DNA of 64,000 nucleotides from Flavobacterium sp. KS-LB2 (GTDB lineage: Bacteria; Bacteroidota; Bacteroidia; Flavobacteriales; Flavobacteriaceae). Each line of letters starts with the position of its first letter. Position 1 is the stretch's first letter. The stretch covers positions 2,542,001 to 2,606,000 of the forward strand of contig NZ_CP145904.1 of the NCBI RefSeq assembly GCF_036895565.1, in the 5' to 3' direction. The translations under genes were made by a program, and so were the position numbers. This document shows positions 45,585 through 54,558 of the stretch, piece after piece. The notes under the pieces are model-generated. The model saw nothing but the letters and a program-made list of their open reading frames with translations. It was not told where the DNA came from and searched no databases.

Positions 45585-47804
45585 ATGACAGAAATAGATA
45601 TAGAAAAAGAAAATAAAGCAATTGCTCAAGAATACAAAGAGTTACTGCGTATAAGTTACCAAACGCTAAGTGATGAAGACAAAAAACTCATCCGAAAAGC
45701 ATTTGATGTATCCGTAGAAGCACACAAAGAACAACGAAGAAAATCAGGTGAAGCGTATATCTTCCACCCTATTGCTGTGGCAAAAATTGTTGCATCTGAG
45801 ATAGGATTGGGAGCAACCTCTATAGCTGCAGCTTTATTGCACGATGTGGTAGAAGATACACCTACCACAGTGCAAGATATCGAACGTTTATTTAATCCTA
45901 AAGTAGCTCAAATCGTAGAGGGATTAACAAAAATATCGTTAGTGCAGAAAGATTTAAATGCATCACTACAAGCGGAAAATTTCCGTAAAATGATATTAAC
46001 TCTGAACGATGACGTTCGTGTAATTCTCATTAAACTAGCAGATCGTTTGCACAATATGCAAACAATGGAATCCATGCAAGAGGACAAACAGACAAAAATT
46101 GCATCAGAAACCTTATATATTTACGCTCCTTTAGCCCATCGATTGGGTTTATACAACATAAAAACCAAGCTGGAAGACTTAGGGTTAAAATATACTGAAC
46201 CAGCAATATACAATGATATTGTCAGCAAAATAAAAGAAACAAAAGAAGAGCAAGATGCCTATATTGCTGATATAACAGCAGTTCTTAAAACAGCTTTGGA
46301 TGAAGAAGGAATTGAGTATATTATAAAAGGCCGTCCAAAATCCATCTATTCTATTCGTCGAAAAATGCAAGCGCAAAACGTAAGCTTTGATGAAGTATAT
46401 GATAAATTCGCTCTCCGTATTGTTTACAAATCAAATCCGCATGAGGAAAAATTCCTGGCCTGGAAAATATATTCTATTGTAACAGACCACTATAGACCAA
46501 GTCCAAGTCGTTTGCGCGACTGGATTTCCTCACCAAAATCTACTGGTTATGAAGCGTTACATATTACGGTAATGGGTCCAAAAGGGCGCTGGGTAGAGGT
46601 TCAAGTTCGAAGCGAACGCATGGACGAAATTGCCGAAAAAGGATATGCCGCACATTATAAATATAAAAATGGTGCTACTGAAGAAAGCGGTCTAGATGTT
46701 TGGCTTAATTTACTCAAAGAAGCGCTGGAAAATTCAGAAACAAATGCTGTAGATTTTGTCGAGGATTTCAAAATGAATTTATATTCGAAAGAAATCTTTG
46801 TATTTACTCCAAAAGGAGAAATAAAGTCATTGCCCAAAGGTGCCACTTCACTTGATTTTGCATTTAGCATTCACTCTGAGATAGGAATCAGAACTAGAGG
46901 AACGCGTGTTAATGGGAAACTAGTTCCTTTGAACTTTGAATTAAAAAGTGGTGACCAGATTGAAGTTATTACTTCACAACATCAAAAACCCACCATCAAC
47001 TGGCTTGATTATGTAACTACATCCAGAGCCAAAACAAAAATAAAAAATGTTTTAAACGAAAATACCAAGAAAATTGGTGAAGAAGGAAAGGAACTCCTTA
47101 CTCGAAAACTAAAACATTTAAAAATAACCATGAGTGAACAAGTGGTTAATGAATTGGTTAACTTTTTCAAGCTAAAAACGAGTTTGGATTTATTTTATAG
47201 AGTTGGAATTGGCGCCATTGAAAACCAGCAACTCAAAGATTATGCAGCACAAAAAAGCAATACGTTCATTAATTTTTTCAAAAATAAAATGAAACGTTCG
47301 CCAAGTACCGCTGACGAGGACATTCATAAACAAGTCATAAGCAGTAATTATGACATGCTTGTTTTTGGTAAAGAACACGACAAACTGGATTATAAACTAT
47401 CGCCTTGTTGCAATCCTATTCCTGGCGACGACGTTTTTGGATTTGTAACCATCAACGAAGGAATAAAAGTACATAAAAAAGATTGCCCGAATGCTATTGG
47501 GATGCAATCCAACTATGCTTATAGAATAATGACAGCCAAATGGATTGACTCGTCACAAGAAGAATTCAAAGCCATCATAAACATCACCGGAATGGATGTT
47601 TTAGGACTCACAAATCAATTAACAAAGGTTATTTCAAACAATATGCATGTTAACATTCAGAGTATTTCTTTGAGTACCGATGCAGGAATTTTTCATGGCC
47701 AAGTTGCGGTAATTGTTCAAAACAATACTATTTTAAAAAAAATGATCAGCAACATCAAAAAAATTGATGGAATCGACAAGGTAACACGAGAGTATAAAAC
47801 ATAG
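45585..47804 (+). CDS. relA: RelA/SpoT bifunctional (p)ppGpp synthetase/hydrolase
   Basis: A 739-residue stringent-response enzyme from the ATG at 45585 (an ATG at 45570 would add five residues). Order: the HD hydrolase domain with His61 and HDVVEDT (86-92), then the synthetase domain with KGRPKSIYSIRRKM and YDKFALRIVYK, the TGS domain (IFVFTPKGEIKSLPKGATSLDFAF), a zinc-finger/helical part with SPCCNPIPGDDVFGFVT, and an ACT domain at the C-terminus. Intact HD and synthetase motifs indicate a bifunctional Rel-type enzyme, the single long RSH of most Bacteroidota. It is monocistronic or leads into fur. Confidence 0.96.
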   Translation: MTEIDIEKENKAIAQEYKELLRISYQTLSDEDKKLIRKAFDVSVEAHKEQRRKSGEAYIFHPIAVAKIVASEIGLGATSIAAALLHDVVEDTPTTVQDIERLFNPKVAQIVEGLTKISLVQKDLNASLQAENFRKMILTLNDDVRVILIKLADRLHNMQTMESMQEDKQTKIASETLYIYAPLAHRLGLYNIKTKLEDLGLKYTEPAIYNDIVSKIKETKEEQDAYIADITAVLKTALDEEGIEYIIKGRPKSIYSIRRKMQAQNVSFDEVYDKFALRIVYKSNPHEEKFLAWKIYSIVTDHYRPSPSRLRDWISSPKSTGYEALHITVMGPKGRWVEVQVRSERMDEIAEKGYAAHYKYKNGATEESGLDVWLNLLKEALENSETNAVDFVEDFKMNLYSKEIFVFTPKGEIKSLPKGATSLDFAFSIHSEIGIRTRGTRVNGKLVPLNFELKSGDQIEVITSQHQKPTINWLDYVTTSRAKTKIKNVLNENTKKIGEEGKELLTRKLKHLKITMSEQVVNELVNFFKLKTSLDLFYRVGIGAIENQQLKDYAAQKSNTFINFFKNKMKRSPSTADEDIHKQVISSNYDMLVFGKEHDKLDYKLSPCCNPIPGDDVFGFVTINEGIKVHKKDCPNAIGMQSNYAYRIMTAKWIDSSQEEFKAIINITGMDVLGLTNQLTKVISNNMHVNIQSISLSTDAGIFHGQVAVIVQNNTILKKMISNIKKIDGIDKVTREYKT

Positions 47805-47908
47805 TGAGAAATTCCGTTTTTTATTTCAAATCTTCGTTTGTACAATAAGGAAATAAAAAAACTTGAAACTAAACAAACGGGAAACTTTATACTTTAAACT
47901 AAAAAATT

Positions 47909-47916
47909 TATCTTTG
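47909..47916 (+). promoter_or_regulatory. Predicted fur promoter -7 box
   Basis: TATCTTTG lies only 7 bases before the ATG at 47924, so an mRNA from this promoter would have an almost absent leader. The AEC gene at 54392 has the same TATCTTTG-N7-ATG layout. Confidence 0.5.
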
Positions 47917-47923
47917 CCCGCAT

Positions 47924-48379
47924 ATGACACTCATTTCCACAGATAACACCAAAAACCAAGAAATTGTAAAAAATGTTTTTACAATGTATCTTGAAAAAAA
48001 AGGACATCGCAAAACTCCTGAACGTTATGCTATCCTTCAGGAAATTTACGATAGCGAAGAACATTTTGATGTAGAGAATCTTTATATCAAAATGAAAAAT
48101 AAAAACTATCGTGTGAGTAGAGCAACGCTATACAACACGATTGAACTGCTATTGGATTGTGCTTTAGTCCGCAAACACCAATTTGGACAAAATCAGGCGC
48201 ATTATGAAAAATCATATTTTGATAAACAGCACGATCATATAATAATGACGGATACTGGTGAAGTAATTGAGTTTTGTGACCCGAGAATTCAAACAATCAA
48301 AAAAACAATCGAAGAAATATTTGACATAGAGATTACCAATCATTCCTTGTATTTATACGGAATAAAAAAACAAAAATAG
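47924..48379 (+). CDS. Fur-family transcriptional regulator
   Basis: A 151-residue winged-helix protein: [58 protein letters not shown] is the Fur DNA-binding domain, and [27 protein letters not shown] the regulatory domain with the HDHIIM metal site. The two CxxC zinc motifs of many Fur/PerR proteins are absent: only three Cys appear in all. It could be Fur, PerR or a diverged paralogue; the metal is not decidable. It sits between relA and purA, so no regulon link is seen. Confidence 0.9.
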   Translation: MTLISTDNTKNQEIVKNVFTMYLEKKGHRKTPERYAILQEIYDSEEHFDVENLYIKMKNKNYRVSRATLYNTIELLLDCALVRKHQFGQNQAHYEKSYFDKQHDHIIMTDTGEVIEFCDPRIQTIKKTIEEIFDIEITNHSLYLYGIKKQK

Positions 48380-48437
48380 TACGGATAACAGACTAGTTGT
48401 CCCTTCAATATAAAACTAACTACAAATAACAGATAGA

Positions 48438-49709
48438 ATGACCGTAGATTTATTACTAGGATTACAATGGGGAGATGAAGGAAAAGGAAAGATTGTTGAT
48501 GTTTTAACTTCAAATTATGATATCATCGCTCGTTTTCAAGGAGGCCCAAATGCAGGACATACTTTGGAATTTGACGGAATAAAACATGTTCTTAGAACTA
48601 TTCCTTCTGGTATTTTTCACAAGACTGCTGTAAACATCATTGGAAATGGAGTAGTAATTGATCCTGTTGTTTTTCAAAAAGAAATTGAAGGTCTTGAAAA
48701 ATTTAATTTAGACATCAAAAGCAAATTAATCATTTCAAGAAAAGCACATTTAATTTTACCAACACACCGTTTATTAGACGCCGCTTCTGAAGCTTCGAAA
48801 GGGAAAGCAAAAATTGGTTCTACATTAAAAGGTATTGGTCCAACTTATATGGACAAAACCGGAAGAAACGGTCTTCGTGTAGGTGATATTGAATTAGAAG
48901 ATTTTGCAGATCGCTACAGAGCTTTGGCTGACAAGCATGAAGCAATGATTAAATTCTACGATGTTGCAATCCAATACAATTTAGAAGAATTAGAAAAAGA
49001 ATTTTTTGAAGCTATCGAAGAACTAAAAAAATTAGATTTTATTGATAGTGAAGAATATTTACACCAAGCTCAAAAAGCAGGTAAATCAATATTATGTGAA
49101 GGTGCGCAAGGTTCATTATTGGATGTTGATTTTGGAACGTATCCATTTGTAACTTCCTCTAACACTACTGCTGCTGGTGCTTGTACCGGTTTAGGGATTG
49201 CTCCAAATAAAATCAAAGAAGTATACGGAATTTTCAAAGCCTATGTAACACGCGTAGGAAGTGGTCCATTCCCAACAGAACTTTTCGACGAAGATGGTGC
49301 AACAATGGCACGTGTAGGAAATGAATTTGGATCTGTAACCGGAAGACAAAGACGTTGTGGTTGGTTAGACTTAGTAGCGCTTAAATATGCTGTTCAGGTG
49401 AATGGTGTAACGCAATTGATGATGATGAAAGGTGATGTACTTTCAGGATTTGAAACCTTAAAAGTATGTACGGAATACAACTATAAAGGAGAGAAAATTG
49501 CTCATTTCCCTTATAACATCGAACCAGAAAATGTAACTCCGGTGTATCAGGATTTCAAAGGATGGAAACAGGATTTGACAGGTATGACAACATATGATGA
49601 GTTGCCGACAGAATTGAAAGAATACATTGCATTCATTGAAAAAGAAGTAGAAGTTCCTATCAAAATTGTTTCTGTAGGTCCAGACAGAAAGCAAACTATT
49701 CTAAAATAA
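48438..49709 (+). CDS. purA: Adenylosuccinate synthetase
   Basis: GTP-dependent ligation of IMP with aspartate, committed step to AMP; 423 residues. Motifs: P-loop-like GDEGKGK (12-18), QGGPNAGHT with the catalytic His, GSTLKGIGPTYMDKTGRNGLRVGD, LCEGAQGSLLDVDFGTYPFVTSSNTTAAG and VTGRQRRCGWLD. Length and motif order are normal. A strong terminator follows directly. Confidence 0.97.
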   Translation: MTVDLLLGLQWGDEGKGKIVDVLTSNYDIIARFQGGPNAGHTLEFDGIKHVLRTIPSGIFHKTAVNIIGNGVVIDPVVFQKEIEGLEKFNLDIKSKLIISRKAHLILPTHRLLDAASEASKGKAKIGSTLKGIGPTYMDKTGRNGLRVGDIELEDFADRYRALADKHEAMIKFYDVAIQYNLEELEKEFFEAIEELKKLDFIDSEEYLHQAQKAGKSILCEGAQGSLLDVDFGTYPFVTSSNTTAAGACTGLGIAPNKIKEVYGIFKAYVTRVGSGPFPTELFDEDGATMARVGNEFGSVTGRQRRCGWLDLVALKYAVQVNGVTQLMMMKGDVLSGFETLKVCTEYNYKGEKIAHFPYNIEPENVTPVYQDFKGWKQDLTGMTTYDELPTELKEYIAFIEKEVEVPIKIVSVGPDRKQTILK

Positions 49710-49716
49710 GATTACG

Positions 49717-49747
49717 AAACGCTCTGAAAATTCAGAGCGTTTTTTTT
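49717..49747 (+). terminator. purA terminator
   Basis: Stem AAACGCTCTGAA/TTCAGAGCGTTT followed by at least seven T, 8 bases after the purA stop. Confidence 0.9.
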
Positions 49748-49770
49748 AGTTTAAAAACCAATCCAAACGA

Positions 49771-50352
49771 ATGAAAAATCCAACAATCAAAATACAAAAA
49801 ACCGAATTGCTATCTGACAATTGGTATATATTAAACAAAGTTACTTTTGACTATCAAAAAAAAGACGACTCTTGGATTACCCAAAAAAGAGAAGTTTATG
49901 ATCGAGGAAACGGCGCCGCCATTTTACTGTATAACACACAACAAAAAACAGTTATTCTAACGAGACAGTTTCGCTTGCCAACCTATCTTAACGGCAATGA
50001 AACTGGAATGATGATTGAGGTTTGTGCCGGACTTTTGGACGCAGATAATCCGGAGCGATGCATCATCAGAGAAACCGAAGAAGAAACAGGATATCGTATT
50101 TCTAAAGTCAAAAAGGTAATGGAAACGTATATGTCTCCTGGTGCTGTAACTGAAATTTTATATTTATTTGTTGGTGAATACGATGAATCTATGAAAGTGA
50201 GTGACGGTGGCGGAGTAGCACATGAAGAAGAAAATATAGACGTAATGGAAATGCCTTTTGACGAAGCTTATGCTATGATTGAATCGGGTCAAATGCAAGA
50301 CGCAAAGACGATTATGTTGCTACAATATGCAAAAATTCATAATTTGGTTTAA
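49771..50352 (+). CDS. nudK: NUDIX hydrolase, NudK-like (GDP-mannose pyrophosphatase)
   Basis: A 193-residue NUDIX protein. The Nudix box reads [22 protein letters not shown] (G-x5-E-x7-REUxEE-x-GU). The preceding region [37 protein letters not shown] and [22 protein letters not shown] resemble NudK, which hydrolyses GDP-mannose and similar sugar nucleotides; ADP-ribose pyrophosphatase is the main alternative. Its stop overlaps the next gene's ATG by one base (TAATG). Confidence 0.8.
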   Translation: MKNPTIKIQKTELLSDNWYILNKVTFDYQKKDDSWITQKREVYDRGNGAAILLYNTQQKTVILTRQFRLPTYLNGNETGMMIEVCAGLLDADNPERCIIRETEEETGYRISKVKKVMETYMSPGAVTEILYLFVGEYDESMKVSDGGGVAHEEENIDVMEMPFDEAYAMIESGQMQDAKTIMLLQYAKIHNLV

Positions 50353-51233
50353 TGAATAATACGACTAAAGGAGTTTTATTTGCCTTATTCGCTACCTTGT
50401 TATGGTCCGTAAACATGGTAATTGCCAGTGGCATTAAAGGACACATTCCTCCTATTGGATTGGCTTTTTGGCGCTGGACTGTTGCGTGTATCGTTTTCGC
50501 ACCATTTGCCTTAAAAAGCACTGTTGAAAATTTCAAAATTGTGCAACAACACATTCGGTACCTTACACTTACAGCAGTATTGGGTATCACTATTTTTAAT
50601 ACACTGATTTACTTTGCAGGAAGAACAACAAGTGCAGTCAACTTATCGCTAATCGCTATTTCGATTCCGTTATTTATTGTGGTACTCTCTCGGATTATTT
50701 TTAAAGAGAAAGTGTCCAATATAAAAATAGTGGGAATTACAACCATAATTACAGGAGTTCTAGTACTTATTTCCAAAGGCTCTTTAGAAGCTTTACTCCA
50801 TATCAGCTTCACCATTGGGGATTTATTAATGCTTGTGGCTTGCTTCTTTTTTGCTTATTACACGATATTAGTTCGACAAAAACCAGATGAATTAAGTCCA
50901 AAAGTATTTTTGTTCAGTGTCTTTCTAATAGGTACAATTTTACTATTCCCTTTTTATATGTATGAGCACCTCTATCACAAAAAAGTAATTTTTGATACTA
51001 AAACAGTTTTGGTAACCACATACGTTGGCATTTGCGCTTCCTTGATTTCATTTTATTTATGGAACGAAGCCATTCGATTAATTGGGACGTCAAAAACAGC
51101 CTTAATTTATTATTTAATTCCGGTATTCAGTGGAATTCTGGCGTATTTTTTTCTAAATCAAGCCATTTTACTAACCCAAATCATAAGCATGGGAATCATT
51201 ATTTCCGGGTTATTAATTACCAATAAGAAGTAA
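50352..51233 (+). CDS. EamA-family (DMT) transporter
   Basis: A 293-residue protein with ten hydrophobic segments in two EamA repeats: GVLFALFATLLWSVNMVIASGI ... FWRWTVACIVFAPFAL, and GDLLMLVACFFFAYYTILV ... LWNEAIRLIGTSKTALIYYLIPVFSGILAYFFL. Such permeases export metabolites or amino acids; the substrate is unknown. It is translationally coupled to the NUDIX gene by TAATG, which may link it to a nucleotide-sugar product, but this is only inference. Confidence 0.92.
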   Translation: MNNTTKGVLFALFATLLWSVNMVIASGIKGHIPPIGLAFWRWTVACIVFAPFALKSTVENFKIVQQHIRYLTLTAVLGITIFNTLIYFAGRTTSAVNLSLIAISIPLFIVVLSRIIFKEKVSNIKIVGITTIITGVLVLISKGSLEALLHISFTIGDLLMLVACFFFAYYTILVRQKPDELSPKVFLFSVFLIGTILLFPFYMYEHLYHKKVIFDTKTVLVTTYVGICASLISFYLWNEAIRLIGTSKTALIYYLIPVFSGILAYFFLNQAILLTQIISMGIIISGLLITNKK

Positions 51234-51255
51234 AACAGTAAACTTTTGACAAAAT

Positions 51256-51290
51256 AAAAAAGCAGAATGAAAAACAAATTCATTCTGCTT
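51256..51290. terminator. Bidirectional intrinsic terminator
   Basis: Stem AAGCAGAATGAA (51260-51271) and TTCATTCTGCTT (51279-51290), with A- and T-runs. It ends the transporter gene on + and the peroxiredoxin gene on -. Confidence 0.85.
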
Positions 51291-51318
51291 TCTATTTATA
51301 AAGAATTCTAAAAGTTTA

Positions 51319-51957
51319 CTATTTATTAGGTTGCGGTGTAATTCTTAAATACGGCTTTACTCTTTCGTAGCCTTTTGGAAATTTAGCAGCTATATCTTCG
51401 TCCTTAATCGAGGTAGAAATGACCACTTTATCACCATCTTTCCAGTTAGCCGGTGTTGCTACGCTGTATTTAGCTGTCAATTGCAAACTATCAATTACAC
51501 GCAATAATTCATCAAAATTTCTACCAGTTGATGCTGGATAGGTTAAGGTCAATTTAACTTTTTTGTCAGGTCCAATTATAAAAACCGAACGAACGGTGAA
51601 ACTCTCACTCGCATTGGGATGAATCATATCGTATAATTCAGCAACATGCTTGTCTTCATCGGCAATTATAGGGAAATTTACAGTTGTATTTTGAGTTTCA
51701 TTAATGTCTTTGATCCACTCCATGTGCGAATCTACCCCATCAACACTCAATGCAATTACTTTTACATTTCGTTTTTCAAATTCAGGATAATAATTTGCAA
51801 CTGTTCCTAACTCTGTGGTACAAACAGGTGTGAAATCAGCAGGATGGGAGAACAGAATTCCCCAAGAATCTCCTAACCATTCATGAAATTTTATTTTCCC
51901 TTGTGACGTTTCTGCTTCAAAATCAGGAGCAATATCGCCTAATCGTACTGTTGCCAT
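51319..51957 (-). CDS. 1-Cys peroxiredoxin (Prx6-type)
   Basis: A 212-residue thiol peroxidase. The peroxidatic motif is PADFTPVCTTEL with Cys46 and Thr43; it is the only cysteine in the protein. The long C-terminal dimerisation region (YPASTGRNFDELLRVIDSLQ, then ATPANWKDGDKVVISTSI) is that of the Prx6/1-Cys group. A resolving thiol must therefore come from another molecule, such as glutathione or another low-molecular-weight thiol. The enzyme reduces peroxides in the cytoplasm. It stands alone. Confidence 0.95.
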   Translation of the reverse strand: MATVRLGDIAPDFEAETSQGKIKFHEWLGDSWGILFSHPADFTPVCTTELGTVANYYPEFEKRNVKVIALSVDGVDSHMEWIKDINETQNTTVNFPIIADEDKHVAELYDMIHPNASESFTVRSVFIIGPDKKVKLTLTYPASTGRNFDELLRVIDSLQLTAKYSVATPANWKDGDKVVISTSIKDEDIAAKFPKGYERVKPYLRITPQPNK

Positions 51958-52102
51958 AATAGTTTATTTTATTGATTAGTAACACTGTAAGGTATTGAAA
52001 TAAAAGCAATAAAGCATAAATCTAATCTTAAAATTGTACTAATGTTTATGAAAACCAGAAAGCAATACTTCTAAAAAAATGTCATGAGAAAACCAAACGC
52101 AA

Positions 52103-52206
52103 TAGCCCTGATCGCAACGGCATCTCCCGATTTAGAAAAACAAGGCTTTTTCAGCCGTAGTTTTTCTAAATCGGGAATACAGTGCAGAGCAGGAAAAAGC
52201 TCCTAA
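52103..52206 (+). repeat. Interspersed hairpin element, copy B
   Basis: A 104-nt element with the same ends as copy A: TAGCCCTGAT at the start, GCAGGAAAAAGCTCCTAA at the end. Its core is a perfect 17-bp inverted repeat (52125-52141 with 52160-52176) with an inner GGCT/AGCC pair, the strongest hairpin of the three copies. It ends 9 bases before the stop codon of the MFS gene at 52216. On the minus strand it could also act as that gene's 3' structure. Confidence 0.9.
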
Positions 52207-52215
52207 AAAGAAGTG

Positions 52216-53427
52216 TTATTTTTTCTTTAGATTGGGTAAAAAGAGCGCTATAATTCCTATCAAAGGTAAATAAGCGCAAAGATAATACACGTACGTTATG
52301 CTGGTGTGATCGGCAAGATTTCCTAATAAAGCAGAACCCAAACCACCCATTCCAAAGGCAAAACCATAGAAAAGACCAGAAACCATTCCGAGTTTTTTAG
52401 GCAATAATTCTTGTGCATATACCAAAATTGCCGGAAATGCTGAAGAAATTATAATTCCAATTACTACCGATAAAATGCCTGTCCAAAACAAATCGACAAA
52501 CGGCAACAATAAGGTAAAAGGTGCGGCTCCCAAAACCGAAAACCAAATCACATATTTCCTACCGAATTTATCCCCTAATGGCCCTCCAATTAATGTTCCC
52601 AAAGCACAAGCCGCTAAAAATAAAACCAAATGAAATTGCGCTTCTTGAACCGATAATCCAAATTTTTCGATGAGATAAAACGTAAAATAACTAGACATAC
52701 TAGCCATGTAAAAGAATTTTGAAAATATCAAAACCAACAAAATTCCAACGGAGATTACAATTGTTTTTTGAGATAAATTCGGCAAATCTATGACCGCTTT
52801 CTTGGTACTTCTCAAACTCAAATGATTTTGATACCAAAGTGCGATTCTACTCAAAACTAGCAATCCAATTAACGCAACAATGGCAAACCAAATAATGTAA
52901 TACTGAGAATTTGGCACTACAATCAAGGCAACCAACAAAGGTCCTATTGCAGTCCCAGCATTACCACCCAACTGAAAAATGGATTGTGCCAAACCACGCT
53001 TTCCACCAGAGGCTAAAAAGGAGATTCGGGAAGCTTCAGGATGAAAAATGGAAGAACCAATCCCAACCAAAACTACTGATACAATAATCATTTCAAAACT
53101 TGAAGCGTAGGACAAAGAGACAATACCAGACAAGGTAAACAACATTCCAAAAATTTGAGAAAAAGGCTTTGGTCTTTTATCCGTGTACAAACCAACTAAC
53201 GGTTGCAAGATTGATGCTGCCAACTGATACGACAAAGTGATTAAACCAATTTGTGTGAACGTTAAATTGAAATTCTCTTTTAAAATAGGATATGCCGCCG
53301 GAATAACTGCCTGTAACAAATCATTCAATAAATGGGCAAAGGCAATCGAGAATAATATAGAATAAACGGTTTGTTGCGCAATAGGTGTCGTATCTGTTTT
53401 GAAAACAGTATCAAGAGATGAATTCAT
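52216..53427 (-). CDS. MFS transporter, fosmidomycin-resistance (Fsr)-like
   Basis: A 403-residue permease with 12 hydrophobic segments. The pattern SIAFAHLLNDLLQAVIPAAYPILKENFNLTFTQIGLI, followed by SILQPLVGLYTDKRPKP (the MFS motif between TM2 and TM3) and GLAQSIFQLGGNAGTAIGPLLVALI, matches the Fsr group, which exports fosmidomycin and related small molecules. The real substrate may differ. Copy B of the interspersed hairpin element lies directly downstream. Confidence 0.88.
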   Translation of the reverse strand: MNSSLDTVFKTDTTPIAQQTVYSILFSIAFAHLLNDLLQAVIPAAYPILKENFNLTFTQIGLITLSYQLAASILQPLVGLYTDKRPKPFSQIFGMLFTLSGIVSLSYASSFEMIIVSVVLVGIGSSIFHPEASRISFLASGGKRGLAQSIFQLGGNAGTAIGPLLVALIVVPNSQYYIIWFAIVALIGLLVLSRIALWYQNHLSLRSTKKAVIDLPNLSQKTIVISVGILLVLIFSKFFYMASMSSYFTFYLIEKFGLSVQEAQFHLVLFLAACALGTLIGGPLGDKFGRKYVIWFSVLGAAPFTLLLPFVDLFWTGILSVVIGIIISSAFPAILVYAQELLPKKLGMVSGLFYGFAFGMGGLGSALLGNLADHTSITYVYYLCAYLPLIGIIALFLPNLKKK

Positions 53428-53480
53428 ATTTTAATAAAACTATAATTAATAATTATTGGATCAAAATCGTTTCTGAAAAT

Positions 53481-54392
53481 TTAAACGTATTGAACCACAA
53501 AGTACCAAAATAACAACGTGATAAATGACAATGGAATTCCAAAACCAATCATCATACTACTTAAACGAGGTTTCAAACCGTGAGTAGAAGCTAATATACA
53601 GGCTGTAATCATAGGAGCCATTGCAGACTCCATTATAGCAACTTGAATGTTTTTTGAATGCTGCTGCAAAATTACGACATACAAAACATAAATAAGAGCC
53701 GGAGTTAAAATCAATTTGTACAAAAGTCCAAGTCCTAAAAACCTCCAATGCTCACTTTTTTTGTCAAAACGCAATTGCAAACCTACGGAAAGCAATGCCA
53801 AAGGTGTTACTGCACTACCTATTGTTTTTAATCCTATTTGAAAGTATTGCTGAAAATCTAACTGAAAAACATTCATCAAGCAGGCAATTAAAAAAGTTAT
53901 AAATGGCGGAAAGAGAAGGATTTTTTTGGCGATTTGAAAACCATTCGGGTTACCACTAGAGTATAAAGTTGCTATAAGAATTCCCAATGTAGATAGCACC
54001 ACAAAAGAACCAGGTTGATCGACTAAAATAGCGGTTTTCAAGCCTTCTTCCCCGTACAATGCTTCAATTATTGGGAAACCTAAAAAAGAAGTATTTCCTA
54101 AGCCAGCGGTTATTATCAAACAACCAATGAGTTTTTTCGACCATCCAAATCTACTCCCTAAAAAACTGAAAAATAAATAAGAAACAACAAAACCAATCCA
54201 AGCAACTCCAATTGGGAATAACAATTCATTACTCCATTTTATTTTTGGGATATAATACAAAGCCAAAGCCGGAAGACAGATATAAATAACAATCTTGTTT
54301 AAAAGCTTGTATACATTTACAGGAAATCCTTTTATATTTTGGAATACAATGCCTAAGAATAAAAAAACAAAGATTAAAATAAAGTTAGTCAT
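53481..54392 (-). CDS. AEC-family transporter
   Basis: A 303-residue permease with ten hydrophobic segments in the two five-helix halves of the auxin-efflux-carrier family: NKIVIYICLPALALYYIPKI in the first half and GSAVTPLALLSVGLQL and ESAMAPMITACILA in the second. AEC proteins of bacteria transport malate, auxin-like acids or other small anions; the substrate is unknown. It starts at an ATG preceded by TATCTTTG only 7 bases away, so its mRNA may be nearly leaderless. Confidence 0.92.
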   Translation of the reverse strand: MTNFILIFVFLFLGIVFQNIKGFPVNVYKLLNKIVIYICLPALALYYIPKIKWSNELLFPIGVAWIGFVVSYLFFSFLGSRFGWSKKLIGCLIITAGLGNTSFLGFPIIEALYGEEGLKTAILVDQPGSFVVLSTLGILIATLYSSGNPNGFQIAKKILLFPPFITFLIACLMNVFQLDFQQYFQIGLKTIGSAVTPLALLSVGLQLRFDKKSEHWRFLGLGLLYKLILTPALIYVLYVVILQQHSKNIQVAIMESAMAPMITACILASTHGLKPRLSSMMIGFGIPLSFITLLFWYFVVQYV

Positions 54393-54399
54393 AATGTTG

Positions 54400-54407
54400 C
54401 AAAGATA
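54400..54407 (-). promoter_or_regulatory. Predicted AEC-gene promoter -7 box
   Basis: The minus strand reads TATCTTTG, 7 bases before the ATG at 54392: the same box and spacing as at the fur gene. Confidence 0.5.
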
Positions 54408-54558
54408 TTGACTAATACACTAAGAAATGGTTTCAAAAAAATAAAATTTGTGAAATATCAGTTCCAAAACAGAATTGTAAAAATGAGAGGAATATTTAAG
54501 CAAATGAAAAACTGTACAAGATAGATTTTTAGTATTTTTACTTTTCTAAAAAATAGTT

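Noticed and set aside
50312..50590. 92-codon open frame on - across the NUDIX and EamA genes
   Set aside because: It overlaps two clear genes on the opposite strand, with no signal or domain.
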